From NCBI RefSeq assembly GCF_029338375.1, contig NZ_CP119807.1, positions 38,608-102,607 of the forward strand: a stretch of DNA of 64,000 nucleotides, in the 5' to 3' direction. This stretch comes from Halorussus lipolyticus. GTDB taxonomy: Archaea; Halobacteriota; Halobacteria; Halobacteriales; Haladaptataceae. Position numbers and translations under genes: made by a program. The notes under the pieces are model-generated. The model saw nothing but the letters and a program-made list of their open reading frames with translations, searched no databases and was not told the DNA's origin. Numbering within the stretch: position 1 is the stretch's first letter; each line of letters begins with the position of its first letter. Shown piece after piece: positions 63,683 through 64,000 of this stretch.

Positions 63683-64000
63683 CGTCGGGGCTACGACGAA
63701 CTCGCTTAAGGAAATACCGGCAGGTGAACGACAGATTTGACGGAATGTTCTACGTTCTCTCCGAGGGTCCGACAATCGTCATCATGTCGTGGCACACGGC
63801 CCGGTTGGAGGACCGCTGGGAGCAGGTCGCGCCCGCCGATGGCGGCGTCCCGAGAACACGAACGTCCGTTCCCGCCAGTCGCCGCGGGCGACCGAGCGTC
63901 GGCCTCGCATGAACTCACGCCAGCAAGCGACACAATCAAAGCAGTTTCTGCGGCGCTCTAGAACCCGGTCGATATCGATGTGGTGCAGGACGCATGGCCG
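63683..64000. other. Window end, possible decayed UspA-like remnant
   Basis: No intact gene is seen. On the minus strand, ending at TAG 63750-63752, a short frame reads VLGTPPSAG and RAVCHDMMTIVGPSERT. It resembles the C-terminus of universal stress proteins (GTxGRSG...RxVxH...VGP), but in-frame stops lie just upstream, so it would be a remnant. This is tentative. Confidence 0.25.

Noticed and set aside
1..64000. tRNA genes as integration sites near the recombinase
   Set aside because: No T-loop/acceptor-stem pattern was seen by eye. A dedicated tRNA search would be decisive.

Overview
The window is haloarchaeal DNA (class Halobacteria). Most genes are GC-rich and encode very acidic proteins. 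There are Orc1/Cdc6 and TFB proteins, Tat-type twin-arginine signals, and TTTATA-like boxes about 28 bases upstream of start codons that fit leaderless transcription. The genus cannot be told from the sequence. I saw no rRNA, tRNA or CRISPR array.

Layout. 1-5.5 kb is a decayed mobile region: a frame-broken DUF2493-like gene, a DUF262/HNH (GmrSD-like) nuclease, and a tyrosine recombinase that appears to be split by an IS1595-family element next to a 140-bp non-autonomous relative. 5.6-13.8 kb holds metabolic and transport genes: MFS transporter, divergent triosephosphate isomerase, membrane metalloprotease, thiamine-binding proteins, a regulator, a CPBP protease and an ABC-2 exporter. 14-22.2 kb is a polymorphic-toxin locus: a 1690-residue surface protein with a PD-(D/E)XK-like tip, its presumed immunity gene, an orphan second tip plus immunity gene, and a decayed copy of the first tip/immunity pair. 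22.3-26.7 kb has an SLC13 permease, small proteins and a short GlpA-like dehydrogenase. 26.7-30.2 kb is a replication origin: orc1/cdc6, inverted ORB repeats around an AT-rich and repeat-rich core, and tfb. 30.6-42.4 kb holds an APC permease with TrkA, an exported hydrolase, a beta-propeller lipoprotein, an SF1 helicase, a large GH97 glycosidase and a methyltransferase.

42.4-60.7 kb is a compact defence island: a coiled-coil zinc protein and a SNF2-type helicase, three DUF1156 DNA methyltransferases, a McrB-like AAA+ ATPase with a McrC-like nuclease, a DUF499 ATPase and a small unknown protein. The methylase/ATPase/helicase core resembles type-3 BREX and the helicase-methylase-ATPase (Hma-like) systems. 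However, PglZ, BrxA and BrxL are absent, the methylase is triplicated, and a McrBC-like pair is embedded. Two of the methylases are nearly identical except for one central block, which looks like a swapped target-recognition region. The island ends at housekeeping-type genes (hypothetical, aldo/keto reductase, OsmC), so the core looks complete within the window.

The strongest candidates for something undescribed are this restriction/BREX-like island and the archaeal toxin locus with its orphan cassette array.
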